From assembly GCA_020073545.1 (NCBI GenBank), contig JAIQEZ010000007.1, forward strand, positions 1 through 64,000: a DNA stretch of 64,000 nt, written 5' to 3'. This stretch comes from Terriglobia bacterium. GTDB lineage: Bacteria; Acidobacteriota; Terriglobia; UBA7540. The position numbers were made by a program, and so were the translations under genes. The notes below the pieces were generated by a model. That model searched no databases, had not been told where the DNA came from, and saw nothing but the letters and a program-made list of their open reading frames with translations. Shown here piece after piece: positions 18,315 through 27,849 of the stretch. Positions within the stretch are counted from its first letter, which is position 1. Each line of letters starts with the position of its first letter.

Positions 18315-20111
18315 ATGTTCGGAAGAAGATTCCGGTTAGCAGCGGTATTGGGAGCGCTTGCCGTGTGTCTGAGTTGTGGGGGAGGCGGAAGTGTCGCCTT
18401 CAAGGAAGGGCGTAAGGCTGAGAACCGGAAGGATTGGGACTCGGCGCTGGTCAACTACGAAAAGGCTCTGCAGTCCGACCCCGCGAATGCGGCATACGTC
18501 CTTCACGACAGACAGGCGCGTACCGAGGCGTCTCTCTTCCACCTCAAGAATGGTCGTCTGCTGGTGAAGGAGGCACGGGTAGAGGAAGCCTCTGGTGAAT
18601 TCCAGAAGGCGGCACGTATAGACCCCAGCAATCAGGCCGCAGCTCAAGAGCTTGCGCGGATCCTAACCACGCAGGCAGAGGCGAAACGGGCTCGCGAGGC
18701 GGTCATTCAGCAGGCTCTCAAGTCCACGGGCCAACCCCCATCGGTTCAGCTTCTGCCCTTTCCCACTGAGCCACTTGCCCATTTTCGGATCAGCGCGGAC
18801 AGCCGCAAGATCATCGAGACTCTGGGCAAGCTGGCCGGTCTAAACGTCGTTTTCACCCCGGACTTCCGCCCCAACCCACTGAGCGTTGACCTGACCAACA
18901 TCAAGGTCGAAGATGCCCTGAGGGTTGTGGCGTTGCAGACGAAAAGCTTCTGGCGGGCTGTCACCCCCAACACGATTCTGGTCATTCCCGATGATCCCAA
19001 CCACCGCCGGGATTACGACGAGGAAGTCCTGAAGACCATCTACCTCTCGAATCCCCTGGGGCCCGCCGACCGCACCGCCATCACCACGGCCCTTAAGCAA
19101 GTGCTGGGTTTGCAGAGGATTATGGACAACCCGGACTCCAACGCGATCATCATTCGCGACACTCCCGCCAAGGTGGCGGCGGCGGAACAGCTCGTCCACG
19201 ATCTGGATCGGGCCAAGGCGGAGATCTTGGTCGAGGTGAATGTTGTGGAAGCCGACCGCGACCGCATTCGCGACCTGGGCCTGACGCCGGCCACGATCTC
19301 GTCGACCGGGACGATTACGCCGGGATTCCAGGCAGGGGCAGTCTTCTCGCCAGGCAGCGCGAGCAGCTCGTCGACTGCCTCTACAATCGTGAACCTTGGC
19401 CAACTGACTTATCGTGATTACGCTGCGGTCCTACCCAGTGCGACGGCCTCGGCGGTTTTGAACGATTCCAAAACTCATATCTTGCAGAGCCCTGAGGTAC
19501 GGGTTACGGACGGCCAAACCGCAAAATTGCGGATCGGCAGCCGTGTCCCTTACGCGACCGGCAGTTTCCTTCCATCCTTCGGTGGAACAACCAGTTCAAC
19601 CTCAGGGATCGGTTTGCTGGCCAGCACGCAGTTTCAGTATCAGGACGTTGGCGTGAACCTGGAATTGACGCCTCGGCTGCTCGCGACTGGGGAAGTCGCA
19701 CTTCACGCCAGGATTGAGATTTCCTCCCTGGGCGCACCCATTTCCGTCGGGGGTTTCAGCCAGCCGACTTTCGGCCAGCGGGTGATCGAACACGACATTC
19801 GCTTGCGGGAAGGCGAGGTCAACCTCCTGGGCGGGTTGATCCAGAACACCGTGACGTCCACGGTGACGGGAATCCCGGGGCTGGGTGACGTACCGTTGCT
19901 GCGCTACTTTTTCTCACAGACCCACCGAGAGGTTAATGACACCGAAGTGCTGGTCATGCTGACGCCGCGGGTCATTCGCCTTCCCGAACCTGCCCTGACC
20001 GTGGGCACGAACCTTCCCGTGGGAGGCGGCGGCGGGGCAGGACGGCCTGGGATGCCCGAGGTCCAACAACCCCCAGAGGTCCCCCCTGAGCCAGCCGAGC
20101 CGCCCCAATGA
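18315..20111 (+). CDS. gspD: Secretin (GspD/PilQ family) lipoprotein
   Basis: Lipobox-like LAVCLSCGGGG, N-domain repeats, secretin core (LTPRLLATGEVALHARIEISS...VIEHDIRLREGEVNLLGGLIQNTVTSTVTGIPGLGDVPLLRYFFS). Confidence 0.9.
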   Translation: MFGRRFRLAAVLGALAVCLSCGGGGSVAFKEGRKAENRKDWDSALVNYEKALQSDPANAAYVLHDRQARTEASLFHLKNGRLLVKEARVEEASGEFQKAARIDPSNQAAAQELARILTTQAEAKRAREAVIQQALKSTGQPPSVQLLPFPTEPLAHFRISADSRKIIETLGKLAGLNVVFTPDFRPNPLSVDLTNIKVEDALRVVALQTKSFWRAVTPNTILVIPDDPNHRRDYDEEVLKTIYLSNPLGPADRTAITTALKQVLGLQRIMDNPDSNAIIIRDTPAKVAAAEQLVHDLDRAKAEILVEVNVVEADRDRIRDLGLTPATISSTGTITPGFQAGAVFSPGSASSSSTASTIVNLGQLTYRDYAAVLPSATASAVLNDSKTHILQSPEVRVTDGQTAKLRIGSRVPYATGSFLPSFGGTTSSTSGIGLLASTQFQYQDVGVNLELTPRLLATGEVALHARIEISSLGAPISVGGFSQPTFGQRVIEHDIRLREGEVNLLGGLIQNTVTSTVTGIPGLGDVPLLRYFFSQTHREVNDTEVLVMLTPRVIRLPEPALTVGTNLPVGGGGGAGRPGMPEVQQPPEVPPEPAEPPQ

Positions 20112-20121
20112 GGTATCAAAG

Positions 20122-20700
20122 ATGAAGGAAGGACGCCCGCAGACTTCAAAACAAGGCTTCACCCCGATCCCAGAGCAGGAACCCGGGTTGCGGGCCTACG
20201 TCCAGCGTCTCTCAAAGGATCCCTGCGTGCCACGTGGAGCAATTTCAACCTCGGGGTCGGGGTTCACGTTGGTGGAACTGATTGCGGCGATTACTATCCT
20301 TTTGCTGCTGGCCAGCATCGCTTTGCCGATGGCACGCGTGCAGGTGCAGCGCACCCGGGAGGTCGGACTCCGGCGCGATTTGCGCGAGATGCGCGAGGCG
20401 ATCGATCGCTACAAGGATTTCTCGGATCGCGGCATGATTCCTGTGAAAGTGGACACCTTCGGTTATCCGCCCGACCTGCAGACTCTGGTCGATGGGGTAA
20501 CGGTGAAAGGCGCCGCCAACGCGAAATACCGATTCCTCCGCAAGATTCCCGTGGACCCTATGACCGGGAGAGCGGATTGGGGTATGCGATCCATGCAGGA
20601 TGACCCCGACTCGCGGAGTTGGGGTGGGCAGAACGCCTTTGACGTCTACTCAAGGAGCCAGGGAACGGGTCTGGATGGGACGCAATATGCAGATTGGTAG
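20122..20700 (+). CDS. Type II secretion major pseudopilin-like protein
   Basis: Prepilin motif SGFTLVELIAAITILLLLASIALP; GspG-like C-terminal region ending DGTQYADW. Confidence 0.85.
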   Translation: MKEGRPQTSKQGFTPIPEQEPGLRAYVQRLSKDPCVPRGAISTSGSGFTLVELIAAITILLLLASIALPMARVQVQRTREVGLRRDLREMREAIDRYKDFSDRGMIPVKVDTFGYPPDLQTLVDGVTVKGAANAKYRFLRKIPVDPMTGRADWGMRSMQDDPDSRSWGGQNAFDVYSRSQGTGLDGTQYADW

Positions 20701-21130
20701 GCTGGGAATTCGACGCCAGGGCATGCGCGTCAGGAAAGCGCGGGGATCTTGGGGCTTCACACTTCTCGAGCTGATGGTTGTGATTACGCTGATCTTGATC
20801 CTGGCGTCGTTCGCCATGCCCACGTACCAGGTCGCCGTGACCCACGCACGGGAGGCGGTTCTGCGCGACGACCTGTTCACGCTCCGCAAGCTGATTGACG
20901 AATTCACGATTGACAAACAACGCCCCCCGACGTCACTCGACGAACTGGTAGAGGCGGGTTACTTGCGGGGCGGAATTCCGGCTGACCCCTTCACGGGCTC
21001 GAACCAGACCTGGAGAACGGACATCGAGGATATGCCGATCAGCCCCGACCAGGCCGCGGCAGGGATTGTGGATGTGCACAGCGGTTCCGACGAGATCTCC
21101 CTTGATGGCACGCCCTATAGCAGTTGGTGA
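20687..21130 (+). CDS. Second GspG-like pseudopilin
   Basis: WGFTLLELMVVITLILILASFAMPTYQVAV; ends DGTPYSSW like its neighbour; start ATG 20687. Confidence 0.85.
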   Translation: MQIGRLGIRRQGMRVRKARGSWGFTLLELMVVITLILILASFAMPTYQVAVTHAREAVLRDDLFTLRKLIDEFTIDKQRPPTSLDELVEAGYLRGGIPADPFTGSNQTWRTDIEDMPISPDQAAAGIVDVHSGSDEISLDGTPYSSW

Positions 21131-21136
21131 GAAGGG

Positions 21137-21320
21137 CAGTTGAAAGTCGAAGGTCGAAAGTTGAAGGTTGAAGGTCGACAGTTGAAAGTCCACAGTCAAG
21201 GGAGCGCGTCTCTCGCCAGGGATTTTCTGCGGCGTGCAGGCGTGCCAACGGCAGGGCAAGGGTTTTGACTTTGAACTTTCGACTTTGGACTTTCGACCTT
21301 CAACTATGAACCTTGAACTG
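21137..21320. repeat. Degenerate GAAAGTTG/CAACTTTC tracts in inverted arrangement
   Basis: 'gttgaaagtcgaaggtcgaaagttgaaggttgaaggtcgac' left, 'gactttgaactttcgactttggactttcgaccttcaac' right. Confidence 0.7.
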
Positions 21321-21350
21321 ACGATTGATCACCGATGACTGACAACTAAA

Positions 21351-22556
21351 ATGGCCGAATTTGTCTGCAAATTGGGAACCGACGCGGGGCGGGTTCTGAC
21401 CCAGACCGAGCAAGCGCGTTCCGAGGAGGAGCTCCGCCAGCGGCTGCGGGCGCAAGGGTATTTGGTTTTCTCCATCCGCCCGAAAGATCTTCTCAGCATG
21501 CAAATCCGGGCTTCCCGTCCGGGAAAGATCCGCCCTGACGATTTCCTGATTTTCAACCAGCAGTTCCTGACGCTCTCCAAGTCCGGCTTGCCGCTCCAGA
21601 AGTCTCTCGAATTGCTGGCCCAGCAGAGCCAAAGTGAGGCGTTGCGGAGGGCCATCGAAGAAGTCCGGGACAAGGTGCGCGCCGGCGCGTTGCTTTCCGA
21701 GGCTTTTGAATCCACCGGGAGCTTTCCCAAGATTTACTGCGCGGCGGTTCGAGCGGGAGAACGGAGCGGAAGTCTCGACCGGGTATTGACGCAATACGTG
21801 ACTTACCAGAAGCAGACGCGCACCTTTCGCAAGAAATTTCTTTCGGCGCTGATCTACCCGGCTTTCCTGATGGTTTTCCTGGGCGGGCTGATCGTTTTCG
21901 TCATCACCTTTATCGTTCCCCGCTTCGCGGAGCTTTACGCCGACCTGGGCGTGGAGCTGCCCGCGCTGACGACCTTCGTCATCACCTTTGCGATGGGTAT
22001 CAAGCGCCTCTCCGGGCTGATCCTTATCGCGCTCGTCGCCTTGGCGCTGCTCGTGAGGATGGCCCTCCGCTCGTCACGCACCCGGCTGGGCTGGGAACGG
22101 CTGAAAATCCGGGTGCCGCTGGTGGGTAAGCTCTTGCTGAAGTTTTCGGTGGCGGAGTTCGCGCGCACGCTGGCGACGCTTCTGCAGGGCGGCATTCCCA
22201 TCGTCGCGGCGCTGGAAACCGCCAAGGATTCCGTCACCAGCCCCCTGCTGGCGCGGGCGATTGCCCAAGCCCAGAGGGAGGTGGCGGGGGGGCGTGCGCT
22301 CAGCTCGAGCCTGCGCCTAAGCGGTTTCTTCCCACCCATCGCGCTTGATATGATGGAAGTGGGCGAGACCACGGGCGCCATGTCAGGTATGCTGGAAGCG
22401 CTGGCGGAATTCTTCGAGGAAGACGTGAATATCGACCTCGCGACGCTGGTCGCGCTGGTTGACCCGATCATGATTGCTGCCATTGCGGTGGCGGTGGCGT
22501 TTGTCCTGGTGGCATTTTATCTTCCGCTGTTTTCTATGGCGGCCAAGGTTCAGTAA
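21351..22556 (+). CDS. gspF: Type II secretion / type IV pilus inner-membrane platform protein (GspF/PilC)
   Basis: FLIFNQQFLTLSKSGLPLQKSLELLA; FARTLATLLQGGIPIVAALETA; LDMMEVGETTGAMSGMLEALAEFFEEDVN. Confidence 0.92.
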   Translation: MAEFVCKLGTDAGRVLTQTEQARSEEELRQRLRAQGYLVFSIRPKDLLSMQIRASRPGKIRPDDFLIFNQQFLTLSKSGLPLQKSLELLAQQSQSEALRRAIEEVRDKVRAGALLSEAFESTGSFPKIYCAAVRAGERSGSLDRVLTQYVTYQKQTRTFRKKFLSALIYPAFLMVFLGGLIVFVITFIVPRFAELYADLGVELPALTTFVITFAMGIKRLSGLILIALVALALLVRMALRSSRTRLGWERLKIRVPLVGKLLLKFSVAEFARTLATLLQGGIPIVAALETAKDSVTSPLLARAIAQAQREVAGGRALSSSLRLSGFFPPIALDMMEVGETTGAMSGMLEALAEFFEEDVNIDLATLVALVDPIMIAAIAVAVAFVLVAFYLPLFSMAAKVQ

Positions 22557-22568
22557 CGGTCCCGGAGG

Positions 22569-24197
22569 TTGGACGTGGCGGAGAAGGCACCGGACCTGAA
22601 AGAAATGGAAGCGGCGCGCCAGTTAGCGGCGCGCTATCAATTCGAATTCGTGGACCTGCGGGACTCGCACCCGGACGGCGAGCTGCTGCGCACCATCCCG
22701 CTCGAGCTGATGCTCCACTATGAGTTTCTGCCCCTGGAGGGGCGCGACCATCAACTGGTGATTGTAGTGGCGGATCCCACCAACCTCGCGCGCCTGGATG
22801 AGCTGGAAATCAAGCTGGACCGGCAATTGGTGGTGCGTGTGGCCGCACCCAGCCAGGTAAGAGAGTTCCTGAAGAAGACGGAACCCTCGCAGCGGGTGCT
22901 GGACGAAGCCACGGAAGAGTTTCGCCTGGACGTGATTCGCGACGAAGAATCGGCCGGCGAAGGGCTCTCGCTCGAGCACCTCGTAGAGGAGCGGGACGTC
23001 AGCCCCATGATCCGGCTGGTGGACTCGATCATTTTTGCGGGCCTGGAGCGGCGCTCCAGCGACATCCACATTGAAAGTCGCGACAACTCTGTGGTGGTGA
23101 AGTACCGCATCGACGGCGTGCTGCAACAGGCCATGGCGCCGCTGGCGCGGGAGTTTCAGTCCAATCTCATTACGCGCATCAAAGTCATGGCGGAACTGGA
23201 TATTGCCGAGCGCCGCGTTCCCCAGGACGGCCGGTTCCGGGTGCGATATCGCGGCCGCCCCATTGATTTCCGCGTCTCCATCATGCCGTCGATTCACGGC
23301 GAAGACGCGGTGCTGCGAATCCTTGACAAGGAATCGCTGCACGAAAAGTTTCGCCAGTTGCGCCTGGATGTGCTGGGACTGGCGGACCGGGAAATCCGGA
23401 GGCTGCGGCGCTTCATCCGCGAGCCTTATGGCATGGTGCTGGTGACGGGCCCGACGGGCAGCGGCAAGACCACCACGCTGTATGCCGCGCTCTCCGAAAT
23501 CAAGAGCGACGAAGACAAAATCATCACCATCGAAGACCCCGTCGAGTATCAGCTGCGCGGCATCACGCAGATTCCGGTGAACGAGAAGCGTGGGCTGACC
23601 TTTGCGCGCGGACTGCGCTCCATCCTGCGCCACGATCCGGACAAGATCATGGTGGGCGAGATTCGTGACAACGAGACGGCGCAAATCGCCATCCAGTCAG
23701 CACTCACCGGACACCTGGTGTTCACCACCGTGCACGCCAACAACGTGGTGGACGTGCTCGGCCGATTCCTCAACATGGGCGTCGAGCCCTACAATTTCGT
23801 TTCAGCGCTCAACTGCATCCTGGCGCAGCGGCTGGTGCGAACCATCTGCGAAGCGTGCAAGCGCCCGGCGGAGGTGCCGATGGCGCTGCTCGAGGAGTCC
23901 GGCTTGGACCCGGCGGCCTGGAGGGACGTGACGTTTTACGAGGGGTCGGGTTGTCCGGAGTGCAACCAGACGGGATTTCGCGGACGCAGCGCGATTGGGG
24001 AGCTGCTGGCTCTGTCCGACAACGTCCGGGAACTGATCCTGGAGAAACGGCCATCCTCGGAGATACGCCGGGCGGCGCGCCAGGAAGGCATGGTGTCGCT
24101 CCGGGAGTCGGCCCTGGAGAAGGCCCAACAGGGGCTCACCACGCTGCGAGAGATTAATAAGGTTACGTTCGTGGAACAAGGAGGCGTGACGAAATAA
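22569..24197 (+). CDS. gspE: Type II secretion/type IV pilus assembly ATPase (GspE/PilB)
   Basis: ASDIHIE-like SSDIHIESRD, Walker A GPTGSGKTTTLYAAL, IITIEDPVEYQL, GLRSILRHDPDKIMVGEIRDNETAQIAIQSALTGHLVFTTVHAN. Confidence 0.95.
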   Translation: MDVAEKAPDLKEMEAARQLAARYQFEFVDLRDSHPDGELLRTIPLELMLHYEFLPLEGRDHQLVIVVADPTNLARLDELEIKLDRQLVVRVAAPSQVREFLKKTEPSQRVLDEATEEFRLDVIRDEESAGEGLSLEHLVEERDVSPMIRLVDSIIFAGLERRSSDIHIESRDNSVVVKYRIDGVLQQAMAPLAREFQSNLITRIKVMAELDIAERRVPQDGRFRVRYRGRPIDFRVSIMPSIHGEDAVLRILDKESLHEKFRQLRLDVLGLADREIRRLRRFIREPYGMVLVTGPTGSGKTTTLYAALSEIKSDEDKIITIEDPVEYQLRGITQIPVNEKRGLTFARGLRSILRHDPDKIMVGEIRDNETAQIAIQSALTGHLVFTTVHANNVVDVLGRFLNMGVEPYNFVSALNCILAQRLVRTICEACKRPAEVPMALLEESGLDPAAWRDVTFYEGSGCPECNQTGFRGRSAIGELLALSDNVRELILEKRPSSEIRRAARQEGMVSLRESALEKAQQGLTTLREINKVTFVEQGGVTK

Positions 24198-24241
24198 CCC
24201 TTCCGCGTGCCGGACTGCGAATCCCCGAAGGGGATTCATGA

Positions 24242-24270
24242 AATAGCCGGGGGCGTTGCCCCCGGCTATT
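24242..24270. terminator. Perfect 13-bp stem, 3-nt loop hairpin (AATAGCCGGGGGC GTT GCCCCCGGCTATT)
   Basis: Read directly, 45 bp after the gspE stop; no U-tract, so could be a REP-type element instead. Confidence 0.5.
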
Positions 24271-24450
24271 CCATGGCGCCCTTGTAGGGCACGGCAGTGC
24301 GCGTGGTGTGTCGTTTGTCGGAGCGAGACGCGTTGTCGGTGGAGTTGTGACTTGCTTTAACGCCTTTGGCTGGGCGGGCGCGAGAGTTCTGAGCAAAGCT
24401 GGAGTGGTTCTTGCATAGCGGCGTCTTAGCGGCGATATAGGGACGGGCGG

Positions 24451-25428
24451 TTGATGAGCTGGCAGGAGTGGAAGAAACGGCTGGGGCTGGAACTACCCGT
24501 GAGGTCGGCGCACTTCCTCCTGCCGACCGTGGCACTGGAGTTGGAGCCGGGTTTTGTGGCCGGAGCCCGCTTGGACGACGCCTCGCGACAGGTGCAGCGC
24601 GTGGCAGTCCAGGAGCTCCAGGTGGGAGCCCTGGCGCCTTCGCCCAACAAGCCCAACATCGCAGATGACGCCGCCATGCGGCGCACGATCGTGGAGGTTG
24701 CGGAACTGGTGAGCAATGGCGGCGGAAGGCTTGGCCTGTTGATTCCGGACCTGTCAGTGCGCGTGGCCTTGTTGCAGTTCGAAACACTGCCCGAAGGCCG
24801 CCGGGAGGCGGAGTCGCTGGTCCGCTGGCGCATGCGAGAGTTCCTGCCCTTTGCGCCGGAGGAAGCGCGCATCAGCTACCAAGTGCTGATGAAAGAACCC
24901 AGTTCGCTGGAGGTACTCGCCTTGGCGGTGCGAGGCTCCGTGCTGGCAGAGTACGAGGCGGCGCTCGAAGGCATCAATGGTGGGGCGGCTCTGGTCCTTC
25001 CGGCGAGCGTGGCCCTGCTGCCCTTGCTGCCGGAGGACGCGGCCGGGCAACTCCTGCTGCATCTGTGTCCTGGCGCGTTGACGGCAGTGGTGGTCACGCT
25101 TAACCGCGTGCGCTATTGGCGGACCCGGCCGCTGGATGCCGGGGCGGGGACGGACAGTCGCGAGGAAGTTGCGCGCGAAGCGGCGCGCGTCCTGGCGACG
25201 TGCCAGGATCACCTGAATGTCCCGGTTCAGAACGTTTGGTTCTGCGCGCGTCCGCCCGCGACGGCCGAGATGAAAGACGCGCTGGCCAAAACCCTGGGCC
25301 GCGAGCTGCGCCCGCTGGCGGGGAGTTTTGCGCAGGCCACCGCCCTGCCCGCCGGTGAACGGGAAGCCTTCCAGCATTTTGGGATGCCCTTTGCCGGTTT
25401 GCTTGCCAACCTGATCGAACGACGATGA
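24451..25428 (+). CDS. PilM-like cytoplasmic assembly protein
   Basis: Position in operon; actin-like PilM features (LLIPDLSVRVALLQFETLP ... LVRWRMREFLPFAPEEARISYQVL). Confidence 0.6.
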   Translation: MMSWQEWKKRLGLELPVRSAHFLLPTVALELEPGFVAGARLDDASRQVQRVAVQELQVGALAPSPNKPNIADDAAMRRTIVEVAELVSNGGGRLGLLIPDLSVRVALLQFETLPEGRREAESLVRWRMREFLPFAPEEARISYQVLMKEPSSLEVLALAVRGSVLAEYEAALEGINGGAALVLPASVALLPLLPEDAAGQLLLHLCPGALTAVVVTLNRVRYWRTRPLDAGAGTDSREEVAREAARVLATCQDHLNVPVQNVWFCARPPATAEMKDALAKTLGRELRPLAGSFAQATALPAGEREAFQHFGMPFAGLLANLIERR

Positions 25429-25997
25429 GAATTAGTCTCAATCTTGCCTTTGCCGAAAGCTCGCGTGACCGCTACGCGCTGGCGTGGGCGATTCCCGCTA
25501 CGCTGGTCGGTCTGGTGGGGTTTGTGCTGCTGGGGGTATCCGTAATCCGCGAATTCCGCGAATACCGGGGCGCCCGACGGCAGGTGGCCGAAGTCCAGCA
25601 ACGCGAAAACCAACTCCGCACGCAGGGAGCGGCCATTCGCCAGGAACTCGAAAAGCCGGAATTCCGCGAGTTGCTTCGCCAAGCCCGGTTTGTCAATACC
25701 CTCATCGATCAGAAGCGACTGTCGCCGACCGAACTGGCCGCGCGGCTGGCGGATCTACTGCCCGATCAGGCTCGCCTGACCGGATTGGCGCTGACCTGGC
25801 AGGGAGAAGACTTGGTTGTGCGATTGGGTGTTTCCGCAAAAAGCGAGGAAGACATCGAGTCGTTCCTGGGTGATCTCGAAGACGCCACGGACTTCAAAGA
25901 CGTAACGATTATCAATCAGGGATTTCAGGAAGAGGGCACGCAGCCGGGGCAGGTGAGCATCGCCTGCACCGCGCGTTACCTGCCCGGAGCGCGATAG
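25425..25997 (+). CDS. PilN-like inner-membrane assembly protein
   Basis: One N-terminal TM followed by coiled coil; ATGA overlap with the PilM-like gene. Confidence 0.55.
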   Translation: MRISLNLAFAESSRDRYALAWAIPATLVGLVGFVLLGVSVIREFREYRGARRQVAEVQQRENQLRTQGAAIRQELEKPEFRELLRQARFVNTLIDQKRLSPTELAARLADLLPDQARLTGLALTWQGEDLVVRLGVSAKSEEDIESFLGDLEDATDFKDVTIINQGFQEEGTQPGQVSIACTARYLPGAR

Positions 25998-26013
25998 GCG
26001 GCGGAGAGGATTT

Positions 26014-26562
26014 GTGCGGAAGAGCCGACGTCACATGGTGATGCGGATTGTGGAGGCTGCCGGCCTGGGGCTGGTGGTTCTAGATATCGTCCTCTACTTC
26101 GCCGCGTACCGGCCGCTGGGAAACATGGTCGCTTCCGAAGAGCGAGGCTACTCGGACGCGCGACAGAGGGTGCGTGAACAGCAACTTCGGGTTGACCGGC
26201 TGAAAAAATATCAAGCGGCGCTGCCGCAGGCTGACAAGCGGCTGGAGGATTTCACGAGCAACCATGCCCCGTCCCGTCGGCGAGGTTTTTCTGCGGCCGC
26301 CCACCTGATCCGACAGGTGGCGGACTCTTCCGGCGTGCAGCCTCCCAGCGTAGCTTATCGGCTCGACACGAAACACCAAGATCCGCTGGAACGGCTGGGG
26401 CTCGAGATCCGTGTGACGGGACGCTACACGGGCTTGCTGAAGTTTGCACATGCCTTGGAGACCGCCAACGATTTTATCCTGGTCCGCGAATTCAGTTTCG
26501 CTCCAGGCGATAATGGAATACTGAGCCTGCGGCTGGTCGCGGACCTCTACTTGACACCATGA
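26014..26562 (+). CDS. PilO/GspM-like inner-membrane assembly protein
   Basis: N-term TM, coiled coil, ferredoxin-like C-terminal region (LGLEIRVTGRYTGLLKFAHALE). Confidence 0.55.
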   Translation: MRKSRRHMVMRIVEAAGLGLVVLDIVLYFAAYRPLGNMVASEERGYSDARQRVREQQLRVDRLKKYQAALPQADKRLEDFTSNHAPSRRRGFSAAAHLIRQVADSSGVQPPSVAYRLDTKHQDPLERLGLEIRVTGRYTGLLKFAHALETANDFILVREFSFAPGDNGILSLRLVADLYLTP

Positions 26563-27113
26563 AACTGCCCGCCGGAATCGAGAAGTGGGGAAGCGCGGTC
26601 CTGGGCGTCGTGTCGGTACTCTTGCTGGTGAATCTGGTTAGCCAGTTCCGAGGCACGCGCGCGAGGGAATCCCGCCCGCTCCCCGCTCCCCCCAGGGCGG
26701 CTCGCGTGCGTGCGGAGCAAGGTTCGTCCCGTTCCGCTGACGATCTTGCCCGCTACGATCCCGTCGTGCACATCGAGGCGTTGAAGGAGCTGGAGGCCCG
26801 CCCCCTGCCGGACACGGAACGAAATCCTTTCGACTTTGTGGCGCCGCCTCCCGAGGTTATTCCCGCACAAACGGTGGCGGCGCAGCCGTCGGCTCCACCT
26901 CCTCTGCCCCCGGTGCTGTTGAAGCCTATGGGATACAACGAAATGTCGGGAGGGGTGAAAGAAGCTTTTGCCTCTTTTGAGGATCAGGTGTTTGTCGTGC
27001 ATGAGGGCGACGTCGTCGCGTCGAAGTACAAGATCCTCAAGATCACTCCCTTGGTGGTCACGGTTGAAGATGCCAATTCACACCAAGTCGTCGACCTGCC
27101 GATCCCGCAGTAG
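26559..27113 (+). CDS. PilP/GspC-like protein (single module)
   Basis: N-term TM; LKPMGYNEMSGGVKEAFASFEDQVFVVHEGDVVASKYKILKITPLVVTVED, matching the modules in CDS 16164-18293. Confidence 0.6.
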   Translation: MKLPAGIEKWGSAVLGVVSVLLLVNLVSQFRGTRARESRPLPAPPRAARVRAEQGSSRSADDLARYDPVVHIEALKELEARPLPDTERNPFDFVAPPPEVIPAQTVAAQPSAPPPLPPVLLKPMGYNEMSGGVKEAFASFEDQVFVVHEGDVVASKYKILKITPLVVTVEDANSHQVVDLPIPQ

Positions 27114-27849
27114 TGCGCGCGCACGTGGGCGCGAGGCGGACGGCATGGTACTGATCATCGTCCTAATGATCGCCACATTGCTGCTGGTAGCCTTGACGGT
27201 GGCGCTCCCCAGTGTCTATCAGGAAGGTCAGCGCGAACGCGAGGCGGAGTTGATCTTCCGGGGAACGCAGTACGCGCGGGCCATCGCGCTTTTCCACCGC
27301 CAGTTCAACCGCTACCCCGTGAGCATTCGTGAGTTGATGGGGACGAACGGCATACGGTTTCTTCGCCAGGAATATAAAGATCCGATGGACCCGAAAGGGA
27401 AGTGGCGATTCATTCACGCGAACGCCGCGGGCGTGCTCATCGACTCGAAGAATCGGCCGTTATCTCCCAACTCTCCTAATGCGAACAACCCCGCAGGAAG
27501 CACAGGGCTGATTACACCCCCGGCACAGACGGGCCTGGGGGGGCAGGCAGGCCAGACCAATCCCCAGACTCCGTCGGCTTTCTTCGGGAGCGGAAACGAG
27601 GTCCAGGGCGCTTACATCGTGGGGGTGGCTGCCACTAGCCATCGTGAATCCATCCGCATTTGGAGAAAACAGCAGCACTACGATGAGTGGGAGTTTCTGG
27701 GCATCGACCTGGGCATCCTGGGAATACAGGTGGGAATGCCCGCTTTCTCCCCGGAACCTGGGCAGCAACCGCCGCAGAGTCCGGGCGCTTCTCCGGGAAT
27801 CCTGAATCCCACCAGCTCCCCCACCAGCGAGGGACCTCCCCCATTCTGA
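27070..27849 (+). CDS. Pseudopilin-like protein lacking the canonical Glu+5
   Basis: DGMVLIIVLMIATLLLVALTVALPSVYQEGQREREAELIFRGTQYARAIALFHRQFNRYPVSIRELMGTNG; start may be 27070 or 27145. Confidence 0.6.
   Translation: MPIHTKSSTCRSRSSARARGREADGMVLIIVLMIATLLLVALTVALPSVYQEGQREREAELIFRGTQYARAIALFHRQFNRYPVSIRELMGTNGIRFLRQEYKDPMDPKGKWRFIHANAAGVLIDSKNRPLSPNSPNANNPAGSTGLITPPAQTGLGGQAGQTNPQTPSAFFGSGNEVQGAYIVGVAATSHRESIRIWRKQQHYDEWEFLGIDLGILGIQVGMPAFSPEPGQQPPQSPGASPGILNPTSSPTSEGPPPF

Noticed and set aside
22623-23684. - strand 353-aa ORF
   Set aside because: Fully antisense to the GspE ATPase Walker region.
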